Positions 36,668-48,111 of a stretch of 64,000 bases of DNA are shown here, one piece after another. The stretch is from positions 26,926,913 to 26,990,912 of the forward strand of contig NC_046677.1 in the NCBI RefSeq assembly GCF_003369915.1, in the 5' to 3' direction. Position 1 is the stretch's first letter, and every line of letters starts with the position of its first letter. The position numbers and the translations under genes were made by a program. The notes beneath the pieces are model-generated. The model made no database searches, was not told the origin of the DNA, and was given only the letters and a program-made list of their open reading frames with translations. This DNA comes from Drosophila miranda. Its lineage: Eukaryota; Arthropoda; Insecta; Diptera; Drosophilidae.

Positions 36668-37352
36668 TCACACCGGCAAAGCACTGGTTGAGGCGGAGAC
36701 GCTGCTCTTGAAGAGCTGTCCAAAGAATTTCAAGCCCGTGGCTCCACCCGGCACCATGCCCAGGACCATGAATAGCAAGGCAATGATCTGGGCTACGGCA
36801 AAGAGCACTGTAAAGGCTGTACTTTTGGCCACCAGAGCGCAGTAGAGGGTCAGCACCAGGCAGGAGCTGTAGGAGATCGATGAGAGCAGCCGCGGCTTGG
36901 AGAACATCTGCTTGAGGAAGGCCCCAAACCCAGAGAGAAAGCAGAAGGCCATGATAAAAAAGAGACTGCCTAATGTGTAAAGCAGGGCAAATTTCCGCGC
37001 CTTGAGGATCAGCACGGGAATGTAGAAGGTGGAGAGCGTCATGCAGAGTCCTCCCATACCCAGACACGCCACGAAGCCAACAATACGCTGCAGGCGGGAC
37101 TAAAAAGAAGAGGGTTACGTTACACACTCTTTATATGCCATTTGCTGTAGGTTATAGACGGCTCACAAGCTTGGGGCAGCACGAGTCCTGTGTGTCCTTC
37201 AGCCAACTGTTGGCCTCCTGGGGCTCTGTCTGGCGCGAAAAGATGCCCCCCAGGCTGGGCACCTTCAGCTGTGGCATCTTTACATTGAAATTCTTCTTCT
37301 GATCGCTCTGCAGCAGCAGATATTCGTCCAAATCCTGTTTTAAATTGCTCAT
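36668..37352 (-). CDS. SFT2-family vesicle transport protein
   Basis: Two exons (37352-37167 and 37099-36668) encode 205 residues. SFT2 proteins are four-pass membrane proteins of the Golgi that act in retrograde endosome-to-Golgi traffic. A soluble N-terminus (residues 1-67, with WLKDTQDSCCPKLSRLQRI at its end) leads into four hydrophobic segments at about 68-91, 100-120, 133-152 and 156-178. The family hallmark VPGGATGLKFFG follows the last. It resembles the SFT2D3 type. I think the melanogaster ortholog is CG33635 but am not sure, so I give no symbol. Confidence 0.9.
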
Positions 37353-37394
37353 CGCGTGTCAAAAAACTTCTTCCAAAACAAAACAAAAGTGGGT

Positions 37395-37475
37395 TTCAGT
37401 GTGACGGCAGATATTTCGATCAAATATACGGTCATACCCTCAGAAATATACCCAAAATATTACCGTAAATATACT
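37395..37475 (-). promoter_or_regulatory. Probable core promoter of the SFT2-family gene
   Basis: On the minus strand CTGCCGTCACACTG (Motif 1-like) lies about 50 bp upstream of the start codon. Several TATATTT/GTATATTT elements (Motif 6-like) follow further upstream, up to the dispersed repeat. This matches the layout at the TBCC promoter. Confidence 0.5.
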
Positions 37476-37634
37476 GACGAATTATTCAAGTTCCATCATA
37501 CATATTCCTCGTTTTTGATATTCCGTCGAATATTATTAGCTAGATAGAACATTTTGCAATGCCCACATAGTTTTATACAATTGATGAATCAATTTTGTAC
37601 TTAACTGGCTTATTCTAAATACTTGCTTTTATTG
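37461..37634. repeat. Dispersed repeat copy B
   Basis: The partner of the repeat at 19869-20042, in the same orientation and about 90% identical, with a 3-bp difference near the left end. A degenerate third trace (TTGAATATTTTGCCCAGATA, then TTGATGAATAAATTTTGATC) lies at 38095-38160. Confidence 0.75.
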
Positions 37635-40600
37635 GATCTTGTCTAGTGTTTAGTCCTTGCTTTTATTGTATTTTGACTAAAACAAGGCTTAAACAAAATA
37701 GTTCAACAAAAAAACAGTCGCAATGTTGCTTGTATTTGAAGTCATGATGCGTGTATAGCCTTTGTATACCCTATTTCGTTAATTTAATATGAAGACATAT
37801 CAAGATAATAATAAGGATTTAATTAATAAAGACCCTTGATCAGATTGATATGTTTTAAACATATCATGGAAATTATTAGTATCTTGTATATATAAATCTC
37901 CATCCTGATACCTATTCAATGAGCTTTAAAATGTCGTTGAAAAAGGTTTAAAACAGAGACTAAAATTGGAGCCTGGGATGACAAACATTTTCGCAATTCT
38001 ATAACATCCATTTCCCCCAGGGTATGTGTGCATGGAATGGGACTCATTGTTGTCAACCGGTTATGACGACTAATTCCTGGTTATTCTTTCTTCCGTTGAA
38101 TATTTTGCCCAGATAATTTTATATGATTGATGAATAAATTTTGATCAATCAATTTTGATCAAGATTAACTACTTTTAAGTAGTTTTGAGTTGCGCGTCTT
38201 GGCCGCAGAAAGAATGCTAGAGACTTAGTTGGATCTAGCTTTTCTTGAAACTGGGCTTTGACTACATATATATGTTCCAAGGCAATAGCTCATTGAAAAC
38301 TCACCCACAATTGGGTGCACTATAGACAATATGCAAAGAGCGCCTTCAACTCTTTGTTCACTGTATTTTTCTCGTCATACACAAACATTTGTCTCGAACA
38401 CGGCCAACCACATTCCAATTTTCGTCGAGCACAACAAATTCGACGAACAAGTTCGACTGTGTATGCCCACCTTTAAAAGAAATATCCACCGTGCTTTTAA
38501 TTTTAGTATTTAGTCCTTTTAAATGTAACGGCTCCCGTACCGATCAATTGCTAACGAAAATATCGATATAGCGCAATACATCGCTGTGCTGCACCACCGA
38601 TAAAAACAACCTGAGAGAGCAGAACAGTGTTGGCAACTTGTGAGCCAAAACATAGCTATACTTTTTTAAATAGGTGGCCAACTTTTTTGTAACAACTAAT
38701 TTATTATTATATTGTGGCATCATTGCATTTTGAAAAATTGTAGGAAAAAAAGCAAACATGGCTAAATATGTATTTGAAATAGCCAGATTTCTGCATAATT
38801 TGAGAGTTCCAGATATCTAATATTATATATAGCCAAAACCTGTAAAATAGCTAGATTCGCAACGCCGGAGAGAAGAGCGGGACCGCAACGACCAAGTGGG
38901 GGAGATTGAGAGCACGAAAAAGCGCCAACGCTGCAATGTAATTTTCAGTTTACTTTTGTTTTGGAGCTCTCTCGAGCAGCAGTTGATAAATTTTCGTTGG
39001 ATCCCGTGCGCTCCATTTTCACCGTGCGCTGCCGTGTTCGTTACGATATTTGAAAAATAGAAAACAGAATTAAACTAAAGCTTGCTTTGAGAATGTTGTT
39101 GAATGGAAATCGCACATATATTTCCTAATGTCAAATTTCCGTTGATAAATTTTCAGTTTTAAATAGAAAATACACCAAAAAAAAAGTACGATTTCCCCAA
39201 AATTAAGTGTTATGTTGTGTGGAGTGTGGTGTGGCTGCTGCTCCAATACAGATCCTGTGCATATCCATACATAGCCGTTGCGGGAAGCTAATAACAGTTT
39301 GGTGAGTCTCCTTCTTCCAATACGCCATGCCCACGTACTACGTTCCAATTAGAAACTGTGTAACTGTAACAACCCCTGCCACCCATTCCCAGATAGAACC
39401 ACGAAAATAGTCCAGAAATGGTTCCGTCCCCTTAAAAATTGATTACGCAGTAGTACACATCCCATCCAAGTCTTCTTCGTCGCCAGTTCGGGTTTCTTTT
39501 TCAGTTTTGTGTTGGGTTTTTGTTGAAAAATGCGTTGGTTGCTTTTATTAATACAACACACACACACACACACACAGGCCCACTGAGAGAGCGAGAGAGA
39601 GAGAAAGAGCGCCATATAAAAGCCGCAGAAGCACAAGTGTAAATGAGAGGGCGTTTGGAGCACGGAGAGCCGGAGAGAGCGGCTAAACCAGCTTTTCAGA
39701 GAGATGGAGCATGCGCAGTGGTATGCAAGAGCGGCAATTGGCCGTGTTGTTTTTATACCCCGTACTCAGAATAATGTACAAAGGTAGATTACCATAGCCA
39801 GATTCGATGAGATCAATAAGATCAATTAATTTGAAGAAAATAATAGCTAGAAAAAGTGTATGTTTCCGCCTCTAAAACTAAGAAAAACAAGATCCAGTGG
39901 CACTTGTAGATGCTAGTATTCCATATGGCTCCATCGGACACTTGGTAATGGGCATAACTTTGTCGAATCACTCGACTTAATCGGTCTCTCTAGCTGGTTA
40001 GTGGGCGGGTGACGTTAGGGGGGGAGGTGGCTCTTGCAGGTGAATGCTGTTGCCGTTGTAATGTGGATTTGTTGTGGTATGTGCGCGCGGCAAAAATCTC
40101 TGGCCTGCCACGGCACCGCGTCCATATTCCCCAACTGAAAACTAACTTTGAAAACGTATAGCATCGTATTCAATCGCCAATGCATTGACGTTGCTTTTAG
40201 TTTTGCTCGCTTTTCTCTGTCGTTGCTATTGTCATTCTTGGCTATTTGTGCCTGGGCTGTAGTCGGGCTGTAGGTGACGTCACACACTGGGCCCAGCTAT
40301 ATTTAAAACTCGTTTCGACGCTTTTCAAATGGCCATTGTTTTCGGAATAGTCGCCAGTGCCTAGCCCAAGCCATATTCCCGCTGAAGGTAAGGCACACCC
40401 AGACCAATGGAGCTGTCTCCAGTTGGCACCCAAACCAGATTCAAGCGGAGATCGGGATTAGACTACCTTATGTTTAATATATGTACCTTGGCCTAGCCCA
40501 TCTCCCATTGCCAACTGTATGAGGAGTGCTCTCCGTCCAGGGTCGCCTTTCTATCGCATTCTACTCACTATTTTATGTTTGCTTTTCCACTCGTCTTTTC

Positions 40601-41067
40601 AATGTTTAAACAGAACAGCGATAAGCCCGATTAAGAGTGTGTGTGTGTTTGTTTGTGGCTGATATGATTTCGATGTCGTCACGTGGGAGTTGTCGTTGGA
40701 GTTCGCCACAGCAAAGAATGGAAGGGAAAGATAGAGAGAGGGAGAGTAAATTGCATACTCCTGCTGATAGTGTCGTCAATTAGCGGGTCGCTATATTTAG
40801 AAATGATCTTCGTTCCAGCGAGAAAGATAGAGAGAGAAAGAAAGAGAGAGAGTTGGAAATGTTCTTCGATTCAGCGCATCGAAAAGGAGTAGCGAAAGGG
40901 GGATAGAAAGAGTTCCAAATTCGAAATATTCGATTGAACAGTGAATGGAGTAGGAAGAAAAAGAGAGAAAGAGAGAAAGAGAGAGAGAGAGCTGGGAGCT
41001 GGGAGCTAAACATAGAACAAAACGAGGGGGAACGTTGTGAGTTGCTGCGGACACCGCAACTCTACAG
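37635..41067. other. Noncoding stretch with promoter-like elements
   Basis: No conserved coding sequence is seen. A perfect DRE (TATCGATA) is at 38561-38568. A GTGAGT donor at 39302 follows a 5' UTR-like block (about 38940-39301), and a second donor-like GAAGGTAAGG at 40385-40394 follows a TATA-like TATATTTAAAA at about 40298. Either could be an upstream noncoding exon of Cdc14, whose leader exon has an acceptor at 43684-43685. CA repeats (39558-39578) and GAGA-type tracts (40730-40990) are also present. Confidence 0.45.
38561..38568. promoter_or_regulatory. DRE (TATCGATA)
   Basis: A perfect palindromic DREF site in a region with no coding gene nearby. It may mark a transcription start for a noncoding RNA or a distant first exon of Cdc14. 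Confidence 0.45.
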
Positions 41068-41931
41068 TTATACCCGATACTAAGTCAGTATGGCTCTCCT
41101 CCCGCAGACGCTGCTAATATTAAACGACACGACAAAGAGTGCGTGCGAGAGAGACAGAAAATCAGTCTGAGCGGGACGTCGGGCGCTGCGTAGCCAGTGC
41201 AAATTGATTTGTTCCTTTTGGCTATAAAAATTATCTGATCTGGTCCAGATTCAGCAATCTGATAGATATGGTCATTATCTATGATTCTGCGTCCTTTGTG
41301 TGGGCGGAAGGGGGTGGGGCGAAATTTTGAGATATACGTTTTATAGTGAGATCTAACAGAAGTGCGGATACCAAATTTGGTTACTCTAGCCTTAATAGTC
41401 TCTGAGATTTTTGGATGCCCCAGATTTTCGTCCTTTGCGGGGGCGGAAGGGGGTGTGGCGAAATTTTGACACGAAACGGTCAAGGTCCGATATCACAGGA
41501 GTGTGGATACCAAATTTGGTTGCTCTGGCTCTTATAGGTTCTGAGATCCTTGAACTCATATTTTGCAATTGGCAAAACCGACCATGAAACCTGTGTGTTA
41601 GAGAGAGACAGAGCGAGAAAGAATGAAATTGTTTTCTTGATTCTGGCTATAATAATTATACGATCTGGTTGAGATTTTACATTCTAAAATATATAGTCAT
41701 CCTCTACGATTTTGCGTTTTTGGTTTTATCGTATCTTTAAGGGGACGGACAGACGGACAGACAGACGGACAGACGGACAGACAGACATGGCTCAATCGAC
41801 TCGGCTATTGATGCTGATCAAGAATATATATACTTTATGGGGTCGGAAACGATTCCTTCTGGACCTTACACACATCCACTTTTACCACAAATCTAATATA
41901 CCCCAATACTCATTTTGAGTATCGGGTATAA
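41068..41931. mobile_element. INE-1/DINE-1-like (SGM-type) non-autonomous Helitron-class element, complete-looking
   Basis: 864 bp with perfect 14-bp inverted ends, TTATACCCGATACT at 41068-41081 and AGTATCGGGTATAA at 41918-41931. The right part carries the widespread fly INE-1 block: a GGAC/AGAC tract (about 41742-41785), CATGGCTCAATCGACTCGGC, GATCAAGAATATATATACTT, GGGTCGGAAACG. The body is built of nested duplications. A GGCTATAA...GATCTGGT...CATC block occurs at about 41218-41290 and again at 41646-41720. A block with CGTCCTTTG...GGCGGAAGGGGGTG...CCAAATTTGGTT...CTCT occurs twice in tandem (about 41288-41404 and 41415-41550). It has no coding capacity, so it would move only in trans. Confidence 0.8.
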
Positions 41932-43685
41932 ACAGAGAGAAAGAAAGCTTCGGATAGCATTGCATATCGATCGTTGCTATATGAATGAGAATTTGCAGTT
42001 AGCCTTTGTCCTAGAGAGCGCCCCATCAAGTACCGTAAATGTACTATGGTATGGGCGGTAGCGGTAGTGCCCTATATCTCAATATCTTCATCTATTTTTG
42101 CTTCCGTTATTCGCACGGCCCGCCCCAATGTCATGCGATATAAGTAGTACCTACACCTTTGGCGCCCGGCTTGCCACCTATCTTTGGATCTGGGCTTAGT
42201 CGACATGCAAATGTGCCATAAAAAGCCCTCCGGCGTCTTGACTTTTCAACTTTAAAATCAGGAAAAGGAAGTGCATGGAGGGGTTGGCAGGGTTGGACAG
42301 ACGTTGGAGCGCATCGTATAACCCAGCTGAGGTCCAAAATTCTCTAAAGGCACGCCAACTGCTGCTTAGCTTTGGAAAAGGTTACAAATTTGCATAAAAT
42401 CGAACATTTACATGTGTTTTCCTATGGGCATGGGTATGGGTATGGCTGTGTGTGTGCGTAACAGTTTTAATGATGGGGTCAACATCGTAAACCTTCTGCT
42501 GGTGGGACCGCAGACCCATAAAATACATTTTCTTATGCAGATTAGTAGATGAAGGCACGCCTTTAGACCTACAGAATAGGGTTAATCCGCCCTTTGGGGA
42601 AATAGATAGGAGAAAACTTTAGATAAGGGAACTTAAGAGATCGGGAAATATATGAGATACAGGGGAAAATGTATGGAAATTTCCTTGGAATAGTTAAATA
42701 AACCAACTCCAAAAGGTGTACCCCTTCAATCATCATATTTCCAAGATTCCCCATCCACTTTCCCCTGTTTATTTTCTTGGATCCTTCGCGGAAGAGTGTT
42801 CCCCATTCGAGACTACAGGCTGTTACCATCAATTGTTTATGGGATTTATGTTTATGCGGATGCCAGCAAAACTGACGACTTGATAGAATGACTGAATGAC
42901 GGAGGGAGGGACTGCGGAGTGATGGCTATATGCATATGTATGTACATATATCGATATGGAAGCCATCACCTACATACAATATATGACTACGACGAAAGGA
43001 AAAGTGGAGCAAATAAGGCAAAAGAATTGTGTCTTGCGGGTGGGGGGGCACTCTGCCTAGATGGGGAGGGTAATGGGTAATGGTTAGGGGGCAACCACTC
43101 ATAAAGTTGGTAAAAGCGACAAACAGAACACATGTTTCCACTCAATACATAGACACATTCATACATATATGAAGGCGCCATACATATATGTGGAACACCC
43201 TTTGCGGAAAACATCATTTATTTCCATCCAATTAAGGCAAAGTCAGGTCTCTCTCAGGTCTCACTGTGCAGGCGGCCTGTGTGTGTCTGCGTGACTGTGT
43301 GTGGGCGCATTTGTTGCTAACAAACGAAAGAAAAAACAAAAGCTTATAGTAGAAATGTTATATTCCAGGGGTTACGACTAAGAGATACCACCCATCTACT
43401 GATAGACTGCGAGGAATACAGGTATTTTTGTGTATCACTATCATTGATCGGTTTCACCTGTCAAGCTGTCGCATCCATTCACTTCTATAGGGTACTCGAA
43501 TAATAGTAAACAATCGAATTTGTTAATGAAAAACCGCATGCGGAAGCGTCAAACCAAAGACCCCGTGTGTGTGGGCTTTCCAGAAGTGATTTAAGACACT
43601 TTGGCGAGAGTTTTACTGCTTTACTGTTGCTGCAGAGCCATTCAAAAGTTTTGTAATAAATGTAGATTCTTTTATATTGTTGCAG
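41932..43685. other. Noncoding stretch upstream of Cdc14
   Basis: No conserved coding sequence. It contains short TG and CATA microsatellites and is probably intronic to the Cdc14 leader if an upstream first exon exists. The leader exon next to the start codon (43686-43782) contains a GTAGCC hexamer run followed by TCCGA repeats. Confidence 0.5.
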
Positions 43686-43782
43686 TCGCCAAGCAGCAGT
43701 CGTTGGTGTTGTCTCCGTGCCCCCTTAGACGTAGCCGTAGCCGTAGCCGTGTCCGATTCCGAGTCCGAGCCCCATATCCGCT

Positions 43783-46700
43783 ATGATGCTGGACGATGAC
43801 AACTCAGATCTCTTGGTCTGTGCATCCGAAATGATGAAAGGTAAGTGAATAATGGAACTTGCTTCGAGTGTCTACAGACGCCTAATACTTGTATCTCCCC
43901 CTGTAGACCGTTTGTATTTTGTGGCGTTCAAGAAGAACATCAAGCCCAAGAATACCGTCAACACGCACTACTTCAGCATCGATGAGGAGTTCATCTACGA
44001 GAACTTTTACAGCGATTTTGGTCCCCTCAATATCTGCATGCTGTATCGATACTGCATGAAGCTCAACACGAAGCTGAGTGCCAAGTGCCATGCCAACAGA
44101 AAGATTGTCCACTACACCTCCATGAATCCGGCCAAGCGGCTCAATGCGGCATATCTGATCGGTTCGTATGCCGTAAGTATGGCATGAAGATCACTTAAAA
44201 AGGGCCAAGGTAATATGAATTTTCTTTGATTATAGATTATCTACCTGAATAAGACGCCTCTGGAGGCCTATAGGCCTCTGGTGTCTGGCGAAATACCCGC
44301 CTATACGCGCTTCTGCGATGCCAGCTATGGTCCCAGCAGTTTCAAGATCTCCCTGCTGGATTGCCTGAATGCCGTGCACAAGGGCCTGCAGGCGGGCTTC
44401 TTCAATTTCGATGACTTTGATGCCGAGGAGTACGAGTACTTTGAGCGCGTGGAAAACGGCGACTTCAATTGGATTGTCCCCCAGAAGTTTATTGCCTTTT
44501 GTGGGCCACATCAGAAGAGCAAGACCCTGCCCAATGGGTATCCGTGCCATGCACCGGAGCGATACTTTTCCTACTTTCGGGAGAACCATGTGACCACCGT
44601 TATTCGACTGAATGCGAAGGTCTACCATGCCTCCTCGTTTGAAAATGCCGGCTTCGATCACAAGGATCTGTTCTTCATCGATGGAAGCACACCAAGCGAT
44701 GCCATCATGAAGAAGTTCCTCTCCATCTGTGAGACCACAAAGGGTGCCATAGCCGTGCATTGCAAGGCGGGACTAGGTCGCACGGGCAGCCTCATTGGAG
44801 CGTATATGATGAAGCATTATGGTTTTACCGCACTAGAGGCCATTGCCTGGCTAAGGCTGTGCCGCCCGGGTTCCGTGATTGGCCATCAGCAGCAGTGGAT
44901 GGAGGAGTATGTACAGATATAGCCAGGAGTATAGTTATCCTACTAATCCCCTGCATTCTCTTTACAGCAAACAAAGCTGGTTGTGGTCCGAGGGCGAACG
45001 TATGCGCCGTCGCACTGGTGTTCCCATGCTACGGCACACGTATGGCATCTACAGCCTGGAGCTGAAGACCAAACTGACGGAAGCCTCCGCCGCCTCGAAT
45101 CCCCCCGTGGATCTGCTGATGAATCGAGTCAAGGGGATTTCCCAGCGTGTGGACACAATGCATCTGAATGACCAGGACACAGCCCTGGATTCGGGTGCCG
45201 ACCAGACGGACGAAGAGATCTCCGAGCAGCGGCGCCTAGAGCGGAACGAACGAGCGCTGTACCAGCGCTGCACCACGGAAGATCCCAATTGCAATGGCAG
45301 CGACAATGACACGGATACGGCCAGCGCACCGGCCGAAGCCCCACCGCTGGCCGCCACCTACACAATGTCAACGCGACGCCGCAAGTCCCCGTCGGCAGCC
45401 AACAAACCCACAGTGATTGCCAACTCCCTGAGGCGCCTGGTCAATCCGGTGGCCACCCATCGTAGTGTGCACAGCGCCACCCCACTGATGACAACTCCGG
45501 GTATTGTTTATGCCACGCCCGACGTCACCACCTGCACTGAGAAGAAGCTGCGGAAGCCCAGTGGCAATGTATTCGATGCGGCCCGCCATACCATCGCATC
45601 GACGGTGCGGATGACGCAGACGGCGCTGGAGAAGAAACAGGCCCAGACGCAGGGCGACAAACTGAATCAGATCAAGGCGCTGCGGCGGCACCATTCGCGC
45701 TCCGTAAATGTTAACAGCAACAAGTTAGTCGCAGAAAATCCCTTAAATATTCCTACAGATTAACATTTGCAATCGTTCTTTTTTAGCGAGCTGGACTCGA
45801 ATCTGAAGCATACGCGAGCCCGTTCTCAGCCCTTCCGGAACAACAACAATGGGGTGACGGCGAGATGTGCAACGCAGACCACGCCCTCCCTGCTGCAAGG
45901 GACAGTGCCGGGAGTGTCGGCGGCAGCGGTTGCTTTGGCCAACAATCTGAACAATAACAACAGCAATAGTACCCTCTCTCACAGCAGTACTCTAAACCCA
46001 TCCCTGAATAACCAGAATTATAATCAGAACAAAAACAACAATGATGGCACCACTAACAATCTCCTGCCCGGCAGTCGCACCCGCAGCCTGGCGATCTACA
46101 GCAAGAGGTAAGTGGTGACCCCTCTACCTCGCCAGAGCTCGAACTCGAAGCTTCCTCCCTCTCGAAATGTAGCCAATAGAAGCCTCAATATTTTTTTTGG
46201 ATTCCATTTGTTCCGTGTGCGCGCGCGGGCTTGCTTAAATCATTTTTTATTTCCCTATTTCGTTGCTTCACCCCCACTCCCGCCCCCATTCCTTGAGTTG
46301 TATATAGAGTGTATCTTTATAGGTATTTCCATTAATTTTCCAACCCCTCCCCGTAATATAATTTGCACCAAATTAAACCAAACACTAACCTATCAGGAAC
46401 TATCGATAATTATTGACCACCAAATGATCGATTACTAAATTAAGCTACAACATGGCGTATGTACAGCCACACTATCTATTGATAACCAGGAGAAATCGAT
46501 CATCAATCGATTATAATTGATATAGATCGAAGATCGATTAAAAACTTAGTTACAAAACGGCGTATGTACAGCCAGACTAATCCAGGAACTATCGAATGAT
46601 CACTGATCCATTATCGTTGATCGATTACTAAATTTAGCTACTAACTTAGTTTAGAGAAAAAAAAAACATTTTGTATTTGGCATTCTCTGCAGTTTGTTTT

Positions 46701-48111
46701 AAACATTCCGTTTAGTGCATGCCCAAAAATTTGCAAAAAAAAAAAAAAATTTTTTGCGCAAAAAATAAACTATCAAAAAACTTATCGAAATTGTATGTAA
46801 GCTTGCGATTATTATTTTGTTTATCGAATGTTTTGGCCTTGTTTTGCTGTTGTTTTGGCATTATGTTTTCCGTAGCATCCCCCTCTGTCTCCTTTGATCT
46901 GTATCCATACCCCCGGTATCCATACTCTGTATCTCTTTATCTGTATCTTTATCTCTTGTGCCGCCATACGCCACACGCTCCATATATGCTCTCCTCCCAG
47001 AATGGAATTGAAACACCTGCGCAAGGCGGAACAGCAGGAGCAGCCGGTATCCACTACAACGAACAGCGTCAAGCCGCCACCGTATGCCACCATCAACGAG
47101 AGCAAGATCCCTGTGGTGATGATGAGCAGTGCTGCCGCTGGCAGCTCGGCCACCATTCCCCCCACGCGCGGCAGTGCCGCCCGCACCTCGCACCACCATA
47201 TGACTCTGCGCGGTCGCTCGCGAATCCGCTATCAGCGTCCAGCGGCCGGAGAGTCCGCGCCTGCGGCCGCTCAGGCCCAGCCCTGTACGGTGGCGACGGC
47301 ACGCTACTATCGCGATGTGTCCGCCATACCCACCGCCATGTCGTCGTTGATTGCTTTGGGAACTAGTTCTTCCAACTCTGCTTCCACTTGTACTACTTCT
47401 ACTGCTGGTTCTGGTTGCTATAATATAGCCACACGATCCTCCTCCGCTACGCTCGATCTGAACTCGAATCCATTGCCAGCGGCCACACAAGGCACTGGAA
47501 GTGGGACTGGGGCTGGGGCCAAGTCCAAGCTATCCAACAACACGAACAACAACCTCAACAACAACTGCAATTTGAGTAATGCCCATTCTTCTGTTTCTCC
47601 TCCACCCAACCACAACCACAACCACCACCTCCCATCATCCTCTCCAGACACAGGCCGTCTTAGTGGGCGCGGCAGTGCCGAACTGGAGGCAATCATCGAG
47701 CACGTGGGAGCGAGGCGGAACAAGCGATCTCTGAGCTCCACGCGCCTGGACAAGGACAAGTGCGACGAATACAACACGAAGCTACTGCGGAAGACGAGCA
47801 TCGTAGCAGCGGCCGCCGTAGCAGCAGCAGCCTCCGCACCCACTCCTGCCATCCACAATCCGAACAACAACAACCATAACGGAGGCAGCAGCAAATACAG
47901 CAGCAACAGTGGCACACCCACAACACCCAGCACTGGAGGTAGCTTCAAGTTGTCGCGTCGGGTGTTTGGTGAATCGGGTTCCTCGGCATCGACATCGGCC
48001 TCCAACTCGGGCATACCCACGCCAACGGCACCGGCACCGTGCCGGGAGCGAGAGCGCCAACAGCAGGAGCAGCAACAGTCGCTGAAGCTGCGCAAGAAGA
48101 TCAGCTACTAA
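43783..48111 (+). CDS. Cdc14: Dual-specificity phosphatase Cdc14
   Basis: Six coding exons (43783-43840, 43907-44172, 44236-44906, 44968-45723, 45787-46107 and 47001-48111) encode 1060 residues. Cdc14 removes Cdk-type phosphates from serine followed by proline in cytokinesis, centrosome and DNA-repair control. The N-terminal half is the conserved two-domain core: the DSPn-like domain (residues about 20-180), then the catalytic domain with general-acid region DGSTPSD (257-263) and the P-loop [10 protein letters not shown] with catalytic Cys284. The rest is a long, poorly conserved tail rich in Ser, Asn, Ala and Gln, usual for flies. Exon 1 encodes only 19 codons, and a leader acceptor lies at 43684-43685. 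The AATAAA at 48474-48479 is a likely poly(A) signal. The last part of the final exon is duplicated at 51837-52117. It corresponds to CG7134. Confidence 0.95.
46395..46640. repeat. ATCGAT-rich repeats in a Cdc14 intron
   Basis: Imperfect repeats in intron 46108-47000. CAGGAACTATCGA occurs at about 46395 and 46585, GATCGATTACTAAATT.AGCTAC occurs twice, and GGCGTATGTACAGCCA.AC occurs at about 46455 and 46560. The block holds roughly eight ATCGA/TCGAT-type sites in 245 bp, close to the DRE core, though none is a perfect TATCGATA. Confidence 0.6.

Noticed and set aside
39753-39990. Possible second INE-1-like fragment
   Set aside because: It begins TTATACCCCGTACTC, like the element end, but none of the inner landmarks follow. 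The match is too short to call.
47418-48095. 225-codon minus-strand open frame rich in Leu, Cys and Val
   Set aside because: It is the antisense shadow of the Cdc14 tail; its partial copy at 51.8-52.1 kb is only the duplicated DNA.
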